A stretch of 64,000 nt of DNA from an uncultured Brachyspira sp. (lineage in GTDB: Bacteria; Spirochaetota; Brachyspiria; Brachyspirales; Brachyspiraceae). Where the stretch lies: assembly GCF_910588665.1 (NCBI RefSeq), contig NZ_CAJUPR010000001.1, positions 124,001 to 188,000 on the forward strand, given 5' to 3'. This document shows, piece by piece, positions 17,897-27,345 of the stretch; the first letter of the stretch is position 1, and each line of letters starts with the position of its first letter. Under the pieces are notes generated by a model. The model worked only from the letters and a program-made list of their open reading frames with translations, was not told where the DNA came from and searched no databases. The position numbers and the translations under genes were made by a program.

Positions 17897-19492
17897 ATGA
17901 ATGTATCAATACTGCTTTCTTCTATAATAATTATTCTTTGTATAATAGTCAGTAAAATTTCAACCAAAGTGGGAGTTCCGTCTCTCCTGCTTTTTTTAAT
18001 TTTAGGTATGGTATTTGGTACTGACGGACTTTTAAAAATAGAATTCAGCAATTATAAAGTTGCAGAGCAGCTATGCACTATAACATTAATATTCATTATA
18101 TTTTACGGCGGATTCGGAACGAATTGGCAGGCTGCAAAACCTGTTGCAAGTAAAGCTTTTCTTTTATCTTTTATAGGCACATTTATAACATCTATGATAA
18201 CAGGAGTTTTATGTTATTATATTCTTAAATTCGGTTTTTTTGAAAGTTTTTTAATAGGATCTGTTATAGGATCAACAGATGCCGCTTCGGTGTTTTCAAT
18301 ACTTCGTTCCAGAAATTTGAATCTTAAAGATGGTTTAGCTTCATTATTAGAGCTTGAAAGCGGAAGCAATGACCCTATGTCATATATGCTTACTGTTATA
18401 TTTTTGGGACTTATAGGAAAAACCTTAACTAATCCTTTATCTATTATATATATGGTTTTTGCTCAGATAGTTTTTGCTTTGCTGATTGCCGCATTTGTAT
18501 CATTTATGGCTTATAATATGCTTAAGAGATTTAGATTTCCTGTAAGCGGACTTGATACTATATTTGCGCTTGCGGTGGCTCTGCTTTCATATTCTCTTTC
18601 TTCAACTATAGGAGGAAACGGATATTTAACAGTTTATATAGTAGGAATAGTTCTTGGAAACAGCAATATTAAAAATAAGGTTACTTTGGTGCATTTTTTT
18701 GACGGAATCACAGGACTTATGCAGATGGTGCTTTTCTTTATGCTTGGTCTTTTATCCTTCCCTTCAAGAATGTTTAATATTGCGCCTACTGCAATATATG
18801 TGGCATTATTTATAACATTTGTGGCAAGACCTATAGCAGTATTTTCAATATTAACTCCATTTAAAATCTCATTAAAAAAACAGCTTCTTGTTATGTGGGC
18901 AGGACTTAGGGGAGCTGCTTCCATAGTATTTGCAATATTTGTTATAGTGAATGACAATTCCGTCAGTTATGATATATTTCATATAGTATTTGTTCTTGCT
19001 ATTATATCTGTATTATTTCAAGGGACATTATTGCCCGTTATAGCTAAAAAACTTGATCTTGTAGATTCAGGAGAAAATGTACTTAAAACATTCAATGACT
19101 ATGTTGATGATTCGGATATGGAGCTTATACAGGTGAAGATTCCTAATAATCATCATTGGGTGGAAAAACCTATAATGGAAATAGATCTTCCTGAGGAATC
19201 AATTATTGTAACAATAGAAAGAGGAGATGATACTATTATTCCTCATGGAAATACTGTTATTGAAAGGGGAGATATTGTTATACTCAATGCTAAAAGAACA
19301 AAATATTATGATATGAGTTTAAAAGAGATACATATTAATAATAATCATCCTTGGAAAGATAAAGAATTAAAAGATTTAAATCTTCCGAAAAATAATCTTA
19401 TAGTTATGATAAAAAGAGAAGGCGGAAGCGTTATACCTAGGGGAAATACTCTTATTAAAGATAAAGATATTGTATTAATTAAAGAGGTGTAA
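17897..19492 (+). CDS. K+/H+ antiporter, CPA1 family (CvrA/NhaP2-like)
   Basis: Exchanges K+ (or Na+) for H+ across the inner membrane. About 531 residues: 12-13 membrane spans to roughly residue 395 with VGVPSLLLFLILGMVFGTDG, the ion-site block GSVIGSTDAASVFS, LESGSNDPMSYML and AGLRGAASIVFA, then two tandem RCK_C/TrkA-C-like domains (IPNNHHWVEKPIMEIDLP and INNNHPWKDKELKDLNLP). The paired RCK_C domains suggest nucleotide or ligand control. I start at ATG 17897 (MNVSILLSS), where the first span begins; an upstream ATG at 17822 adds 25 residues unlike the family. Confidence 0.88.
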   Translation: MNVSILLSSIIIILCIIVSKISTKVGVPSLLLFLILGMVFGTDGLLKIEFSNYKVAEQLCTITLIFIIFYGGFGTNWQAAKPVASKAFLLSFIGTFITSMITGVLCYYILKFGFFESFLIGSVIGSTDAASVFSILRSRNLNLKDGLASLLELESGSNDPMSYMLTVIFLGLIGKTLTNPLSIIYMVFAQIVFALLIAAFVSFMAYNMLKRFRFPVSGLDTIFALAVALLSYSLSSTIGGNGYLTVYIVGIVLGNSNIKNKVTLVHFFDGITGLMQMVLFFMLGLLSFPSRMFNIAPTAIYVALFITFVARPIAVFSILTPFKISLKKQLLVMWAGLRGAASIVFAIFVIVNDNSVSYDIFHIVFVLAIISVLFQGTLLPVIAKKLDLVDSGENVLKTFNDYVDDSDMELIQVKIPNNHHWVEKPIMEIDLPEESIIVTIERGDDTIIPHGNTVIERGDIVILNAKRTKYYDMSLKEIHINNNHPWKDKELKDLNLPKNNLIVMIKREGGSVIPRGNTLIKDKDIVLIKEV

Positions 19493-19494
19493 AT

Positions 19495-20079
19495 ATGCAT
19501 ATAATTAAAGAGACAGCCCAAAATAATAAAAAAAAAGCTTTAGCAATCATAGAAGAGCTTAATATTTACAATGCTTTTAAAAATATTGGGGCAAGAGTAA
19601 ATCTGATAGGTTCTTTGAAGATGGGGCTTTTAATGAAAAATAAAGATATAGATTTTCATGTATATACTTTTCCTATTGATATTCAAAAAAGTTTTTCGGC
19701 GGTATCAAATATAGCTTTAAATAAAAAAATAGAAAAGGTATCATATAATAATTTAATAGATACTGAAGAGCATTGCATAGAATGGCATTTATTTTATAAA
19801 GATTATGATATGAATGATATTTGGCAGATAGATATAATACATATATTGCAGGGTTCTTATTATGACGGATATTTTGAAAAAGTTGCAGATGATATAATAG
19901 GTATGCTTAACGAAGAAAAAAGAAATATAATATTAAAACTTAAATATGAAACTCCTGATAATATGAAAATAGCATCAATGGAATATTACAAGGCTGTATT
20001 AAAACATAATATCAGTACATTTGATGAGTTTATAAAATGGAGGGATAAGCAAAACTTTAAATGCATAATAGATTTTTAA
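19495..20079 (+). CDS. Nucleotidyltransferase-like protein
   Basis: 194 residues. The core reads LIGSLKMGLLMKNKDIDFHVY, the GS...D-x-D pattern of the DNA polymerase beta-like nucleotidyltransferase fold, with a third acidic residue in IWQIDIIH. The substrate is unknown; small stand-alone members adenylylate or nucleotidylate proteins, RNA or antibiotics. It begins two bases after the antiporter stop with the ribosome binding site (AGAGGTG) inside that gene, so the two are translated from one mRNA. Confidence 0.75.
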   Translation: MHIIKETAQNNKKKALAIIEELNIYNAFKNIGARVNLIGSLKMGLLMKNKDIDFHVYTFPIDIQKSFSAVSNIALNKKIEKVSYNNLIDTEEHCIEWHLFYKDYDMNDIWQIDIIHILQGSYYDGYFEKVADDIIGMLNEEKRNIILKLKYETPDNMKIASMEYYKAVLKHNISTFDEFIKWRDKQNFKCIIDF

Positions 20080-20170
20080 ATATATGATTGCTGTAATCTA
20101 TAATATATTTTTTATATGAAAAATTATTAAATATATAAAAAATATAGTTTTAATATTTAATAAAGTGAAG

Positions 20171-20176
20171 TATAAT
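20171..20176 (+). promoter_or_regulatory. Possible -10 box
   Basis: TATAAT 25 bases before the glycosyltransferase start at 20201. The matching -35 region is only TTTAAT-like, so the call is weak. Confidence 0.3.
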
Positions 20177-20200
20177 ATATCGTGATTACTTGGACTATTT

Positions 20201-21754
20201 ATGAATAATAAAAAAATTACGGCTAATATATCAATACTGCTTTTAATCATATCCGTCTGCCTGACTGTTTTCACAAGGATTTATTCTTTTCCTAAGGCAG
20301 GAACGGATTTTATAGATTTTCTTACTCATTTTTATGATATGAAAAAGCATTATGACAATAACACAATTCCTAAAGTAGGCGCCAGATTTCAAATGGGACC
20401 ATTAACTCAGGAAATAGCTCCCCGTGTTCCCGGAGGTTTTTTCTATCTGTATTATTTAATATGCTATAAATTAGCCGATGAAAATATAGAATTGGCAAGG
20501 GTATTTAATTTTATTACAATGTTTCTGCCTGCAGTTATATTTTTGTTATGGGTTTATAAGAGATTCGGACTTTCCGTAATGTCTGTATTATCAGTATTAA
20601 CATTATTTAATATATATTTTGTATATACCAATAATATATTTTATAATCCTAATATAACGCTTTCTTTCTCTTTTCTTCTTATACCTCTGCTTGGAGAATA
20701 TATTGCGGGAGATAAACCGTATATTCCTGCTATTATGTTTTTTCCTTTGCTTGCCTTGATGGGACAGGCGCATTTTGCAGTTTACTATGGTATTGTTCCT
20801 GTAATAATTGTATATCTTATTATAAGATACGGATATACTGTCAGAAATATCAAGGCTATTTCTGCGGGTGTTATTTTAGCATTTTTAACATATTTGCCTT
20901 ATTTGGTATATGAAATAAGAAACGGTTTTTATAATACAAATAAGATGATTAATTTTTCATCAAAAAGCGATTTAAGGCATGTATTTCCTTTTCCTCAGGT
21001 GCATTCTTTACTGATGTTTCCTACTAATGAGTTTTCAGTAATGTATCATGCAAATAATTTTAAAAAAATAATGAGTTTTTATTTAAATGATAATCCTTTT
21101 TATATATTTACATTAGCCGTACTTATAATATCTGTAATAATTGTATTTGCAGCTTTTTTATATTCTGTTATAGATCTTTTTAAAAATAAACATTTAAGAT
21201 TTGATTCAAAAAATAATGATAAATCGCTGATGCTTATAAAAGAATTGATGCTAATATATTTATTATATTTTCCCGTAACCATAGCTGTAACATTTTTATT
21301 CAGAGGAATATCTGGTCAGTTTAGATACCATTTCGGGGCTTTTGCATTATCTTTCATACCTATGATTTATTTATTATATAATTTAAATATTAATTTAAAA
21401 TATAAATATATTAATTACATTTCAATATTTTATATACTGAGTGCATTGGCTATGACTTTTAATATAATTATATTTTATAAAAATTATCAGGAGCCTTATA
21501 AATGGAAAAGCTATATTGATACCGTTCGAAATATATCTGATGATGCGGCGGGAGAACAATTTATTATAGAGAATGGTTCTCATAGTTTTAGTTTGATGGG
21601 ATTTGTTTACAGTAAAAACGGTTGGAATGAAGCTACTAATAATGCGCATATTATTTATTATTTAGAAAAATCTGAAAATAATACAAATATAATTAATTTG
21701 CCTATTGTATCAAGCAATAATATTTATATTGTTTATAAAAAAATACTGCAGTAA
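20201..21754 (+). CDS. Polytopic GT-C-type glycosyltransferase (ArnT/PMT-like)
   Basis: 517 residues with about 10-11 membrane spans and a large extracytoplasmic loop after span 1 containing FIDFLTHFYDMKKHYD; an acidic residue in this loop is the catalytic base in GT-C enzymes. The conserved feel of the first loop plus the overall plan fits transferases that use polyprenyl-linked sugars at the periplasmic side. Acceptor and sugar unknown. It converges on a GT2 gene (stop-to-stop gap of one base), and kdsA lies 1.7 kb away, so glycolipid or surface-polysaccharide work is plausible. Confidence 0.65.
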   Translation: MNNKKITANISILLLIISVCLTVFTRIYSFPKAGTDFIDFLTHFYDMKKHYDNNTIPKVGARFQMGPLTQEIAPRVPGGFFYLYYLICYKLADENIELARVFNFITMFLPAVIFLLWVYKRFGLSVMSVLSVLTLFNIYFVYTNNIFYNPNITLSFSFLLIPLLGEYIAGDKPYIPAIMFFPLLALMGQAHFAVYYGIVPVIIVYLIIRYGYTVRNIKAISAGVILAFLTYLPYLVYEIRNGFYNTNKMINFSSKSDLRHVFPFPQVHSLLMFPTNEFSVMYHANNFKKIMSFYLNDNPFYIFTLAVLIISVIIVFAAFLYSVIDLFKNKHLRFDSKNNDKSLMLIKELMLIYLLYFPVTIAVTFLFRGISGQFRYHFGAFALSFIPMIYLLYNLNINLKYKYINYISIFYILSALAMTFNIIIFYKNYQEPYKWKSYIDTVRNISDDAAGEQFIIENGSHSFSLMGFVYSKNGWNEATNNAHIIYYLEKSENNTNIINLPIVSSNNIYIVYKKILQ

Positions 21755-21755
21755 T

Positions 21756-22592
21756 TTATTTTTTATTTTTATAAACATTTTCTTTTTTTGATATATTAAA
21801 TTTTGAAAGTATATAAACTGCGCCTATTAGAAATCTTATAAAATACATTGATATTGAGTAAATAGGGCGGGATAATAATTTTTTATATTTTCCGTTTTCT
21901 ATGTACACACCTATATATCTGTAGAATATACCGAATTGTTTTTTAGCGGTTTCATCATGTCCCCATTTTTTGAAGTAGTTATCAAAGTTTGATGCATAAT
22001 AGCTTTTTTTTATGATGTATTCTTTTAATGTATGATTTTCATGATGATATAGCGGAGATTTTATTATGGATACTTCTCCGATATGTCTTATCCGTCTGTC
22101 AATATCCCAATCTTCAGTGCCGTTTAAACTTAAATCAAAGCCTCCTATTTGCATAAAGCTTTCTCTTCTGAAAAACCTTACAGCATCTATTACAGTGGCA
22201 TCATAAAAAGAACGTTCAAAGCTTCTTACTCTGTTAAAAAAACTGCTTCCGTATATTTTCTCAGGTATATATACAGCTTTCACATTTTTATTATTTTCAA
22301 AAATCTCCAAGCATTCTGTAATAACATTTTCAGATAAAGTCATATCAACATCTAAGAATCCTATTATTTCTCCGCCTGAGATTTCAGCTCCGTAGTTTCT
22401 CTGAGCCGAGCGTTCAGGACCTTTTATAAAAGTTTTTACTCCTAATGATTTTGCTATCTCTACAGTTTTATCGTCTGAGTTATTGTCTACTAATATTATT
22501 TCGGTATCTTTATAATTTGAATCTTTTACGGCATTGATGCAATTCTCTATAAAATTTTCAGAGTTCTTTGTTGTTATTATTATGCTTACCAT
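21756..22592 (-). CDS. Family 2 glycosyltransferase
   Basis: 278 residues. A Rossmann-like N-terminus (SIIITTKNSENFIENCINAV), DNNSDDKTVEIAK and the metal-binding DVD in GFLDVDMTLS (near residues 95-97) are typical of GT2 enzymes using UDP- or GDP-sugars, and the acceptor-side motif GTEDWDIDRRI is present. The last 40 residues hold one hydrophobic segment (YSISMYFIRFLIGAVYILSK), probably a membrane anchor. Probably builds a surface polysaccharide or lipid-linked glycan; the sugar is unknown. Confidence 0.88.
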   Translation of the reverse strand: MVSIIITTKNSENFIENCINAVKDSNYKDTEIILVDNNSDDKTVEIAKSLGVKTFIKGPERSAQRNYGAEISGGEIIGFLDVDMTLSENVITECLEIFENNKNVKAVYIPEKIYGSSFFNRVRSFERSFYDATVIDAVRFFRRESFMQIGGFDLSLNGTEDWDIDRRIRHIGEVSIIKSPLYHHENHTLKEYIIKKSYYASNFDNYFKKWGHDETAKKQFGIFYRYIGVYIENGKYKKLLSRPIYSISMYFIRFLIGAVYILSKFNISKKENVYKNKK

Positions 22593-22670
22593 TTATTTTA
22601 ATTGTCTAAAGATATTTATTTATGATTAAAAAAATTAATATATAAGTTTTTTTATATATTATGAAAATAA

Positions 22671-22700
22671 AAAACAAGAGGTATGCCTGCCCCTTGTTTT
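22671..22700 (-). terminator. Rho-independent terminator
   Basis: AAAACAAG at 22671-22678 pairs with CTTGTTTT at 22693-22700, with GG/CC extending the stem inside. On the minus strand it lies just after the stop codon at 22711 and is followed by a T-rich run. Confidence 0.65.
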
Positions 22701-22710
22701 TTATAAATAA

Positions 22711-23268
22711 TTAATTGTTTTTAGCTCTCCAAGTTTCTTTTTCAAACTCACCTTGTATAGGTATCAGAGATTCGTCTAAATCTATTTTTAATACCGCATT
22801 AAAATTATTAGTGGCCATCATCTGAGCTGCAAATCCCACTATTACAACTATTTCACAGTCGCTGAAATGTTTTTTAAGATTATTCATAAGCTCATCGGTT
22901 ACTCCGTTAGGATCTTTTACCATCTGCATGCCTAATTGCGATAATAATTGTTCTTTTTCATCTAATTTAAGATTTTTAGGATCATCTCCTATTGCTTTTA
23001 AATCTCTTATAAAAAATAATGAGCAAAGCATACAGCCGTTAGTTGTGGATACGGAATGAGCCAGTATCATAGCGGCTCTTTTTCCTACAACTTCGGCTAA
23101 TCTTTCAAAAGAAATATACCACCCCATAAATGCTTCATAAGTGGCATAATCGTTTAATAATGCTTTTTTCATATTTGTAACACTTCCGCTTTTTTTTAAT
23201 TGATAATCGAAAGCCTCTTTTACTTTACCCTGAGCTTCTTCATATTCCATAAATTTAACTCTAGACAT
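22711..23268 (-). CDS. Carboxymuconolactone decarboxylase/AhpD-like protein
   Basis: About 185 residues, all helical, with the redox pair Cys-x-x-Cys in NGCMLCSLFFIRD preceded by MILAHSVSTT, the characteristic CMD/AhpD core. AhpD relatives reduce peroxiredoxin partners; others are lactone decarboxylases. The redox role is likelier in an anaerobe exposed to oxygen in the gut. I start at ATG 23266-23268 (MSRVKFMEYEE) because GGAG lies nine bases upstream; an in-frame ATG at 23283 overlaps that site. Confidence 0.8.
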   Translation of the reverse strand: MSRVKFMEYEEAQGKVKEAFDYQLKKSGSVTNMKKALLNDYATYEAFMGWYISFERLAEVVGKRAAMILAHSVSTTNGCMLCSLFFIRDLKAIGDDPKNLKLDEKEQLLSQLGMQMVKDPNGVTDELMNNLKKHFSDCEIVVIVGFAAQMMATNNFNAVLKIDLDESLIPIQGEFEKETWRAKNN

Positions 23269-23404
23269 AATTAAATACTCCATTTTTTAATTAACACTAA
23301 TATTTAAATATATAATGATTTCTAAAAATAAATAATGTTTAATTCAGTATAACATATATTATTAATAATATAAATACTTTATTCAGTAAAAAATATTTAT
23401 TTTA

Positions 23405-23432
23405 TTGACTTTAAGTATTAATATTATATTAT
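23405..23432 (+). promoter_or_regulatory. Predicted sigma-70 promoter of kdsA
   Basis: TTGACT at 23405-23410 and TATTAT at 23427-23432, spacer 16 bases, about 30 bases before the kdsA start. Confidence 0.55.
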
Positions 23433-23462
23433 ATCATTTATAATTATTTTAAGGATAATATA

Positions 23463-24278
23463 ATGATTTTTGATTATAAAGGCATAACTAATAAAAATAA
23501 AGATTTGATATTTGTTGCAGGTCCATGTGTTATAGAAAGCGAGGATATGACAATGTCTATAGCAAAGAAACTTAAAGAAATAAAAGATAAATTAAATATA
23601 CAGCTTGTATTAAAAGGCAGTTTTGATAAAGCAAACAGAACATCTATTTCATCTTTCAGAGGCTTGGGAATTAAAGACGGATTAGCCATACTTAAAAATG
23701 CGGGCAAAGAATTTAGTCTGCCTACTTTGACAGATATACATATTCCGAAAGATGCAGAAGAAGCCGCCGAATATGTTGATTTTCTGCAGATACCTGCTTT
23801 TTTATGCAGACAAACAGATATGCTCAGAGCGGCATGCGAAACTGGAAAGGCTGTTAATGTAAAAAAAGGTCAGTTTATAAGCGGATATGACTGCAGATAC
23901 ATAGCTGATAAATGTTCTGATGCTGTTAATGAAAAAAGATTTTTTTTATGCGAAAGGGGTACTATGTTCGGATACGGAAATTTAATTGTTGATATGAAGA
24001 ATATTGAAATAATGAAAAATTATGCTCCTGTCATGTATGATGCCACGCATTCTCTGCAGATGCCATCCGCCGATAACGGAATATCTGGAGGGGCTAGGGA
24101 ATTCATACCAGCTTTACTTAAAGCAGCAGTCTCTTTGGGAATAGATGCCGTATTTATGGAAGTGCATCCTAGTCCTGATAAAAGCCCTTCCGATTCGGGT
24201 ACAATATTTGATTTAAATAAAGCTGAAGAATTATGGTCTCAGATAATAAAAATTAATGCTTTGGTGAAGAATATATAG
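23463..24278 (+). CDS. kdsA: 3-deoxy-D-manno-octulosonate 8-phosphate synthase
   Basis: Condenses phosphoenolpyruvate with arabinose 5-phosphate to Kdo-8-phosphate, the first committed step toward Kdo for lipopolysaccharide. 271 residues, normal length. Clear signatures: FVAGPCVIES at the N-terminus, KGSFDKANRTSISSFRG, DFLQIPAFLCRQTD, VNVKKGQF and VFMEVHPSPDKSPSD near the end. A ribosome binding site (AAGGA) precedes the start. It implies a Kdo-like sugar in this spirochaete's envelope. An SpsF-like nucleotidyltransferase follows within 40 bases. Confidence 0.95.
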   Translation: MIFDYKGITNKNKDLIFVAGPCVIESEDMTMSIAKKLKEIKDKLNIQLVLKGSFDKANRTSISSFRGLGIKDGLAILKNAGKEFSLPTLTDIHIPKDAEEAAEYVDFLQIPAFLCRQTDMLRAACETGKAVNVKKGQFISGYDCRYIADKCSDAVNEKRFFLCERGTMFGYGNLIVDMKNIEIMKNYAPVMYDATHSLQMPSADNGISGGAREFIPALLKAAVSLGIDAVFMEVHPSPDKSPSDSGTIFDLNKAEELWSQIIKINALVKNI

Positions 24279-24315
24279 AATATAATTAATATCTGCTTCC
24301 TATAAAATTGAAATT

Positions 24316-24996
24316 ATGAAAAAAATAGTTATTATACTTGCATCAAGACTTGGTTCTACAAGACTTCCTCAAAAGGCATTAAAGAAAATGGCGGATTGCG
24401 ATACTATGCTTGAACTTATAATTAAAAGATTGAGAAGTTCAAAAAAAGCTCATAATGTTGTAACGGCCACGGAAAATAAATCTTATAATGCCTTTAAGAA
24501 TATATTTGATAAATTGAAATGCGGATATTTTGTAGGAAGCGAAAATGATGTTCTTGACAGATATACAAAAGCTGCGGAAAAATTTAATGCCGATATTTTA
24601 GTTCGCGCTACTGGAGACAATCCTTTAGTGAGTATAAAAGCATTGGATATGATTATTGATTACCATATAGAAAAAAATGCCGATTTAAGTCATTATAATT
24701 TGCTTCCATACGGCAGCGGGGTTGAGGTGATAAATTATGATGCTTTGAAATTTGCTAATGATAATTCCGAAGATGCTTTTGAACATGAGCATATAACACA
24801 GTATCATTATAGAAATCCTGATAAGTTCAAAATAGAAAATCCAAATGCGGCGGAAAATTTTGCTATGCCTGAACTTAGAACTACAGTTGATACTATGGAA
24901 GATTATAATAATGTATGCAGAATTTTTGAAAAATATAATAATGACATATATGTTGATATTGATACTGTAATAAGCGACATAAAAAATGGAAGATAA
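24316..24996 (+). CDS. SpsF-like sugar nucleotidyltransferase (CMP-acid sugar family)
   Basis: 226 residues. IILASRLGSTRLPQKAL is the nucleotide-binding motif shared by KdsB, NeuA and SpsF; VGSENDVLDRY and ATGDNPLV follow as in SpsF. These enzymes join CTP to an acidic sugar or similar. It resembles SpsF more than true KdsB (which has SxRLPGKpL and is about 240-250 residues). Directly after kdsA and in the same direction, it might activate the KdsA product or a derivative. It overlaps the next gene by 11 bases. Confidence 0.8.
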   Translation: MKKIVIILASRLGSTRLPQKALKKMADCDTMLELIIKRLRSSKKAHNVVTATENKSYNAFKNIFDKLKCGYFVGSENDVLDRYTKAAEKFNADILVRATGDNPLVSIKALDMIIDYHIEKNADLSHYNLLPYGSGVEVINYDALKFANDNSEDAFEHEHITQYHYRNPDKFKIENPNAAENFAMPELRTTVDTMEDYNNVCRIFEKYNNDIYVDIDTVISDIKNGR

Positions 24997-25360
24997 TAAA
25001 GTCTGGTATGTTTATATAATACTTTGCGAAGATAATTCATATTATACGGGAATTACAAATAATCTTATAAATAGATTTAATAAGCATTCCAATGGAATTG
25101 GGGCTAATTATACTAAAGTTCATAAACCTTTGAGATTTTTATCCGCTTGGAAAGTTGAAAATATTAATATTGCATTGAGTATAGAACATTATATAAAAAG
25201 TAAGGATAAAAGTATAAAAATTTTATTTACCGTTAATAACAGGCTTCTTAAAAATTATTATATAAAATATATGAGAACTAAAAAACGCTTCAATTCAAAA
25301 ATAAGTATCAGAAGCGTAAGTAAAAAAGACATAGATAAAATAAATAGTTCTTTTATGTAG
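24986..25360 (+). CDS. GIY-YIG domain protein (UPF0213/YhbQ-like)
   Basis: 124 residues. WYVYIILCEDNSYYTGIT carries the GIY-YIG pattern (here VYI...YTG), followed by NRFNKHSNGIGANYTKVHKP, as in small single-domain nucleases such as YhbQ. The domain fills about residues 6-85; the basic tail (TKKRFNSKISIRSVSKKD) is longer than usual. Probably DNA repair or processing. Its start lies inside the SpsF-like gene, so it is co-translated. Confidence 0.88.
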   Translation: MEDNKVWYVYIILCEDNSYYTGITNNLINRFNKHSNGIGANYTKVHKPLRFLSAWKVENINIALSIEHYIKSKDKSIKILFTVNNRLLKNYYIKYMRTKKRFNSKISIRSVSKKDIDKINSSFM

Positions 25361-25371
25361 TTAATTATTTT

Positions 25372-25392
25372 AATAAAAAGCGGTTTTTTATT
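25372..25392 (+). terminator. Hairpin after the GIY-YIG gene
   Basis: AATAAAAA at 25372-25379 pairs with TTTTTATT at 25385-25392 around a GCGGT loop, 12 bases past the stop codon. A second imperfect hairpin (CTGCAGGCCTTTAA with TTAAGGCTATGCAG, 25405-25434) lies just beyond and could serve the leftward BFD gene. Confidence 0.45.
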
Positions 25393-25469
25393 TATGCTGT
25401 ACTTCTGCAGGCCTTTAACCTTAAGGCTATGCAGCTTGCAGTAACTTTATTATTGCTGAGTAAAAATTA

Positions 25470-25682
25470 TTATTCCTTTATTCTTATATTTCCAGTCTTC
25501 TTGTATTCGGCAAGTAAATCTTTTATATCTCCGCGGCAGCTCCAGCATGTTATTCCTGCTTTAGTTCTATGCATAACATCTTCTAAAGTTTCTAATTTAT
25601 TGTCTTTTATGGCATTTATAATTTCTTTGTACTTTATATTTTTGCAGAAGCATAAAGTACTTCTTGAAGTTTTTTCAAGCAT
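25470..25682 (-). CDS. BFD-like [2Fe-2S] protein
   Basis: 70 residues. Four cysteines in the pattern CFC near residue 11-13 and CWSC near 46-49, separated by a helix-turn-helix region, match the bacterioferritin-associated ferredoxin (BFD/Fer2_BFD) domain. Such proteins release iron from bacterioferritin or serve as small electron carriers. Stand-alone gene with no ferritin next to it. Confidence 0.82.
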   Translation of the reverse strand: MLEKTSRSTLCFCKNIKYKEIINAIKDNKLETLEDVMHRTKAGITCWSCRGDIKDLLAEYKKTGNIRIKE

Positions 25683-25752
25683 AAATTTCTCCAGGCTATA
25701 TTAATAATTTGATGTATTTTAACAGAATTCTCAATAAAATCAATATTTTATT

Positions 25753-26283
25753 TTATATTTGAAAAAATTTACCGTAGGCAAACCATAACTGAAGCGTTAT
25801 AATTCCATAAAATATTAATCCCAAACCTAATATTATACTTACATAAATAGTACCCAATATAGGATTAAATGTTAAAATAACACCTGCAATCAAAGTGAGT
25901 ATTCCGCTTATCATTGAAAGTCCCCATTGATTATATCCGAATTTTTTCAGTTCAATGGAAGATGATATTGCAACAACTCCTCTTACTATAACAAAAAATG
26001 CCGCCATATAGGGTATGAAGGCTCCGCTTATTTTTAAATTAGAGACAATAATGATTCCGCATACTGCAGATACTATTCCATCTAATAATATTAAAGTTGA
26101 GCCCGATTTATGCCGCATGCTGAAAAAATAAAATATTGAACTTATCCCAGAGAATATTGCCAATAAACCTATTATATATGCTATCATTAAAACCGTTTCT
26201 GCAGGATTAAACATTGTGGCTATTCCTGATATTATTAATAATATTCCAAATATTAACCATAAAACTCTTCCTAATTTTCCCAT
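25753..26283 (-). CDS. HdeD/DUF308 family membrane protein
   Basis: 176 residues with six membrane spans arranged as three similar hairpins (GILLIISGIATMFNP, LLDGIVSAVCGIIIVSN, MISGILTLIAGVILTFNP), the repeat structure of HdeD. In E. coli HdeD helps survival at high cell density in acid; the molecular action is unknown. Stand-alone gene. Confidence 0.88.
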   Translation of the reverse strand: MGKLGRVLWLIFGILLIISGIATMFNPAETVLMIAYIIGLLAIFSGISSIFYFFSMRHKSGSTLILLDGIVSAVCGIIIVSNLKISGAFIPYMAAFFVIVRGVVAISSSIELKKFGYNQWGLSMISGILTLIAGVILTFNPILGTIYVSIILGLGLIFYGIITLQLWFAYGKFFQI

Positions 26284-26428
26284 AATATAAATCCTTTTTA
26301 TAAAAATTTATAATAAATGATAATGAAATACATTAAAAATGTCAATATGAAAATAAATAATTTGAAATATTTTTTTAATAAAATTATACCTAATCAAATT
26401 AATTATAATTGTTCCGATAATATCAGTA

Positions 26429-27343
26429 ATGAGCGGAGATGTTAAATTAAATATAGTTCATACTCCTGTTATGATTAAAGAAGTTTTAAGCTTTATTCCT
26501 GAAAATGCAAAAATAGCGGTAGATGCTACATTAGGAGAGGGAGGGCATACTAAAGCTATGCTTGATTCAAATCTTGAAGTTCATAGTTTTGAAAGAGATA
26601 CTGTGATACTTGATATAGCTAAAAGGCGTCTTAAAGATTACAGAGGTTTTCATTATTATCATAATACTTATGATAAAATGACGGAATGTCTTGACAGCAG
26701 AGTAATAGGCAATACAGATTTTATGATTTATGATTTAGGAGTATCTTTATTTCATTTTAAAAAAGCAAAAAGAGGTTTTTCTTTTAGAGATGATGCTCTT
26801 CTTGATATGAGGCTTGGTATTAATGATAAAAGCGCTTATGATATTATTAACGGATACAGTAAAGAGGAGCTTGAGAGGGTATTTAGAGATTACGGAGAAA
26901 TTTATAATGCTGAAAAAATGGCAGGAATAATAGTTAGGGAAAGAAGTAAAAGAAAAATAGAAACTTCAAAAGATTTGGAAAATATTATATTTCATAATAC
27001 CGATAAAAACCATAGATATGGAAAAATTCATCCTGCGACTTTGATTTTTCAGGCAGTAAGAATAGAAGTTAATGATGAGATTAATATATTGGCAAAATCT
27101 ATATTGAATATACCTAATATACTTAAAAATAAAGGTGTTGTTGTTATAATAAGCTATCATTCTTTGGAAGACAGAATAGTAAAGAGATTTTTTAAAGAAA
27201 ATGAAAAAACTAAAAATAAAGACGGTATATTTAAACTGCTAAATAATAAAGTTAAACTTCCGACAAGTGAAGAAATAAAATTAAACCCCGCAAGCAGAAG
27301 CGCAAAAATGAGGGTGGCTCAGAAATATGATGCTTTGGAGTAA
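26429..27343 (+). CDS. rsmH: 16S rRNA C1402 N4-methyltransferase
   Basis: SAM-dependent methylation of 16S rRNA at C1402 in the decoding centre (MraW). 304 residues, normal length. Seen: HTPVMIKEVLSFIP at the start, SAM loop DATLGEGGHTKAML, FMIYDLGVSLFHF, RGFSFRDDALLDMR and the C-terminal VVIISYHSLEDRIVKRFF. This is the classic first gene pair of the division/cell-wall cluster, followed two bases later by an ftsL-like gene. Confidence 0.95.
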   Translation: MSGDVKLNIVHTPVMIKEVLSFIPENAKIAVDATLGEGGHTKAMLDSNLEVHSFERDTVILDIAKRRLKDYRGFHYYHNTYDKMTECLDSRVIGNTDFMIYDLGVSLFHFKKAKRGFSFRDDALLDMRLGINDKSAYDIINGYSKEELERVFRDYGEIYNAEKMAGIIVRERSKRKIETSKDLENIIFHNTDKNHRYGKIHPATLIFQAVRIEVNDEINILAKSILNIPNILKNKGVVVIISYHSLEDRIVKRFFKENEKTKNKDGIFKLLNNKVKLPTSEEIKLNPASRSAKMRVAQKYDALE

Positions 27344-27345
27344 AT

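Noticed and set aside
25405..25434. tRNA-like or riboswitch-like hairpin
   Set aside because: Only one imperfect hairpin, no tRNA arms; probably part of a terminator between convergent genes.
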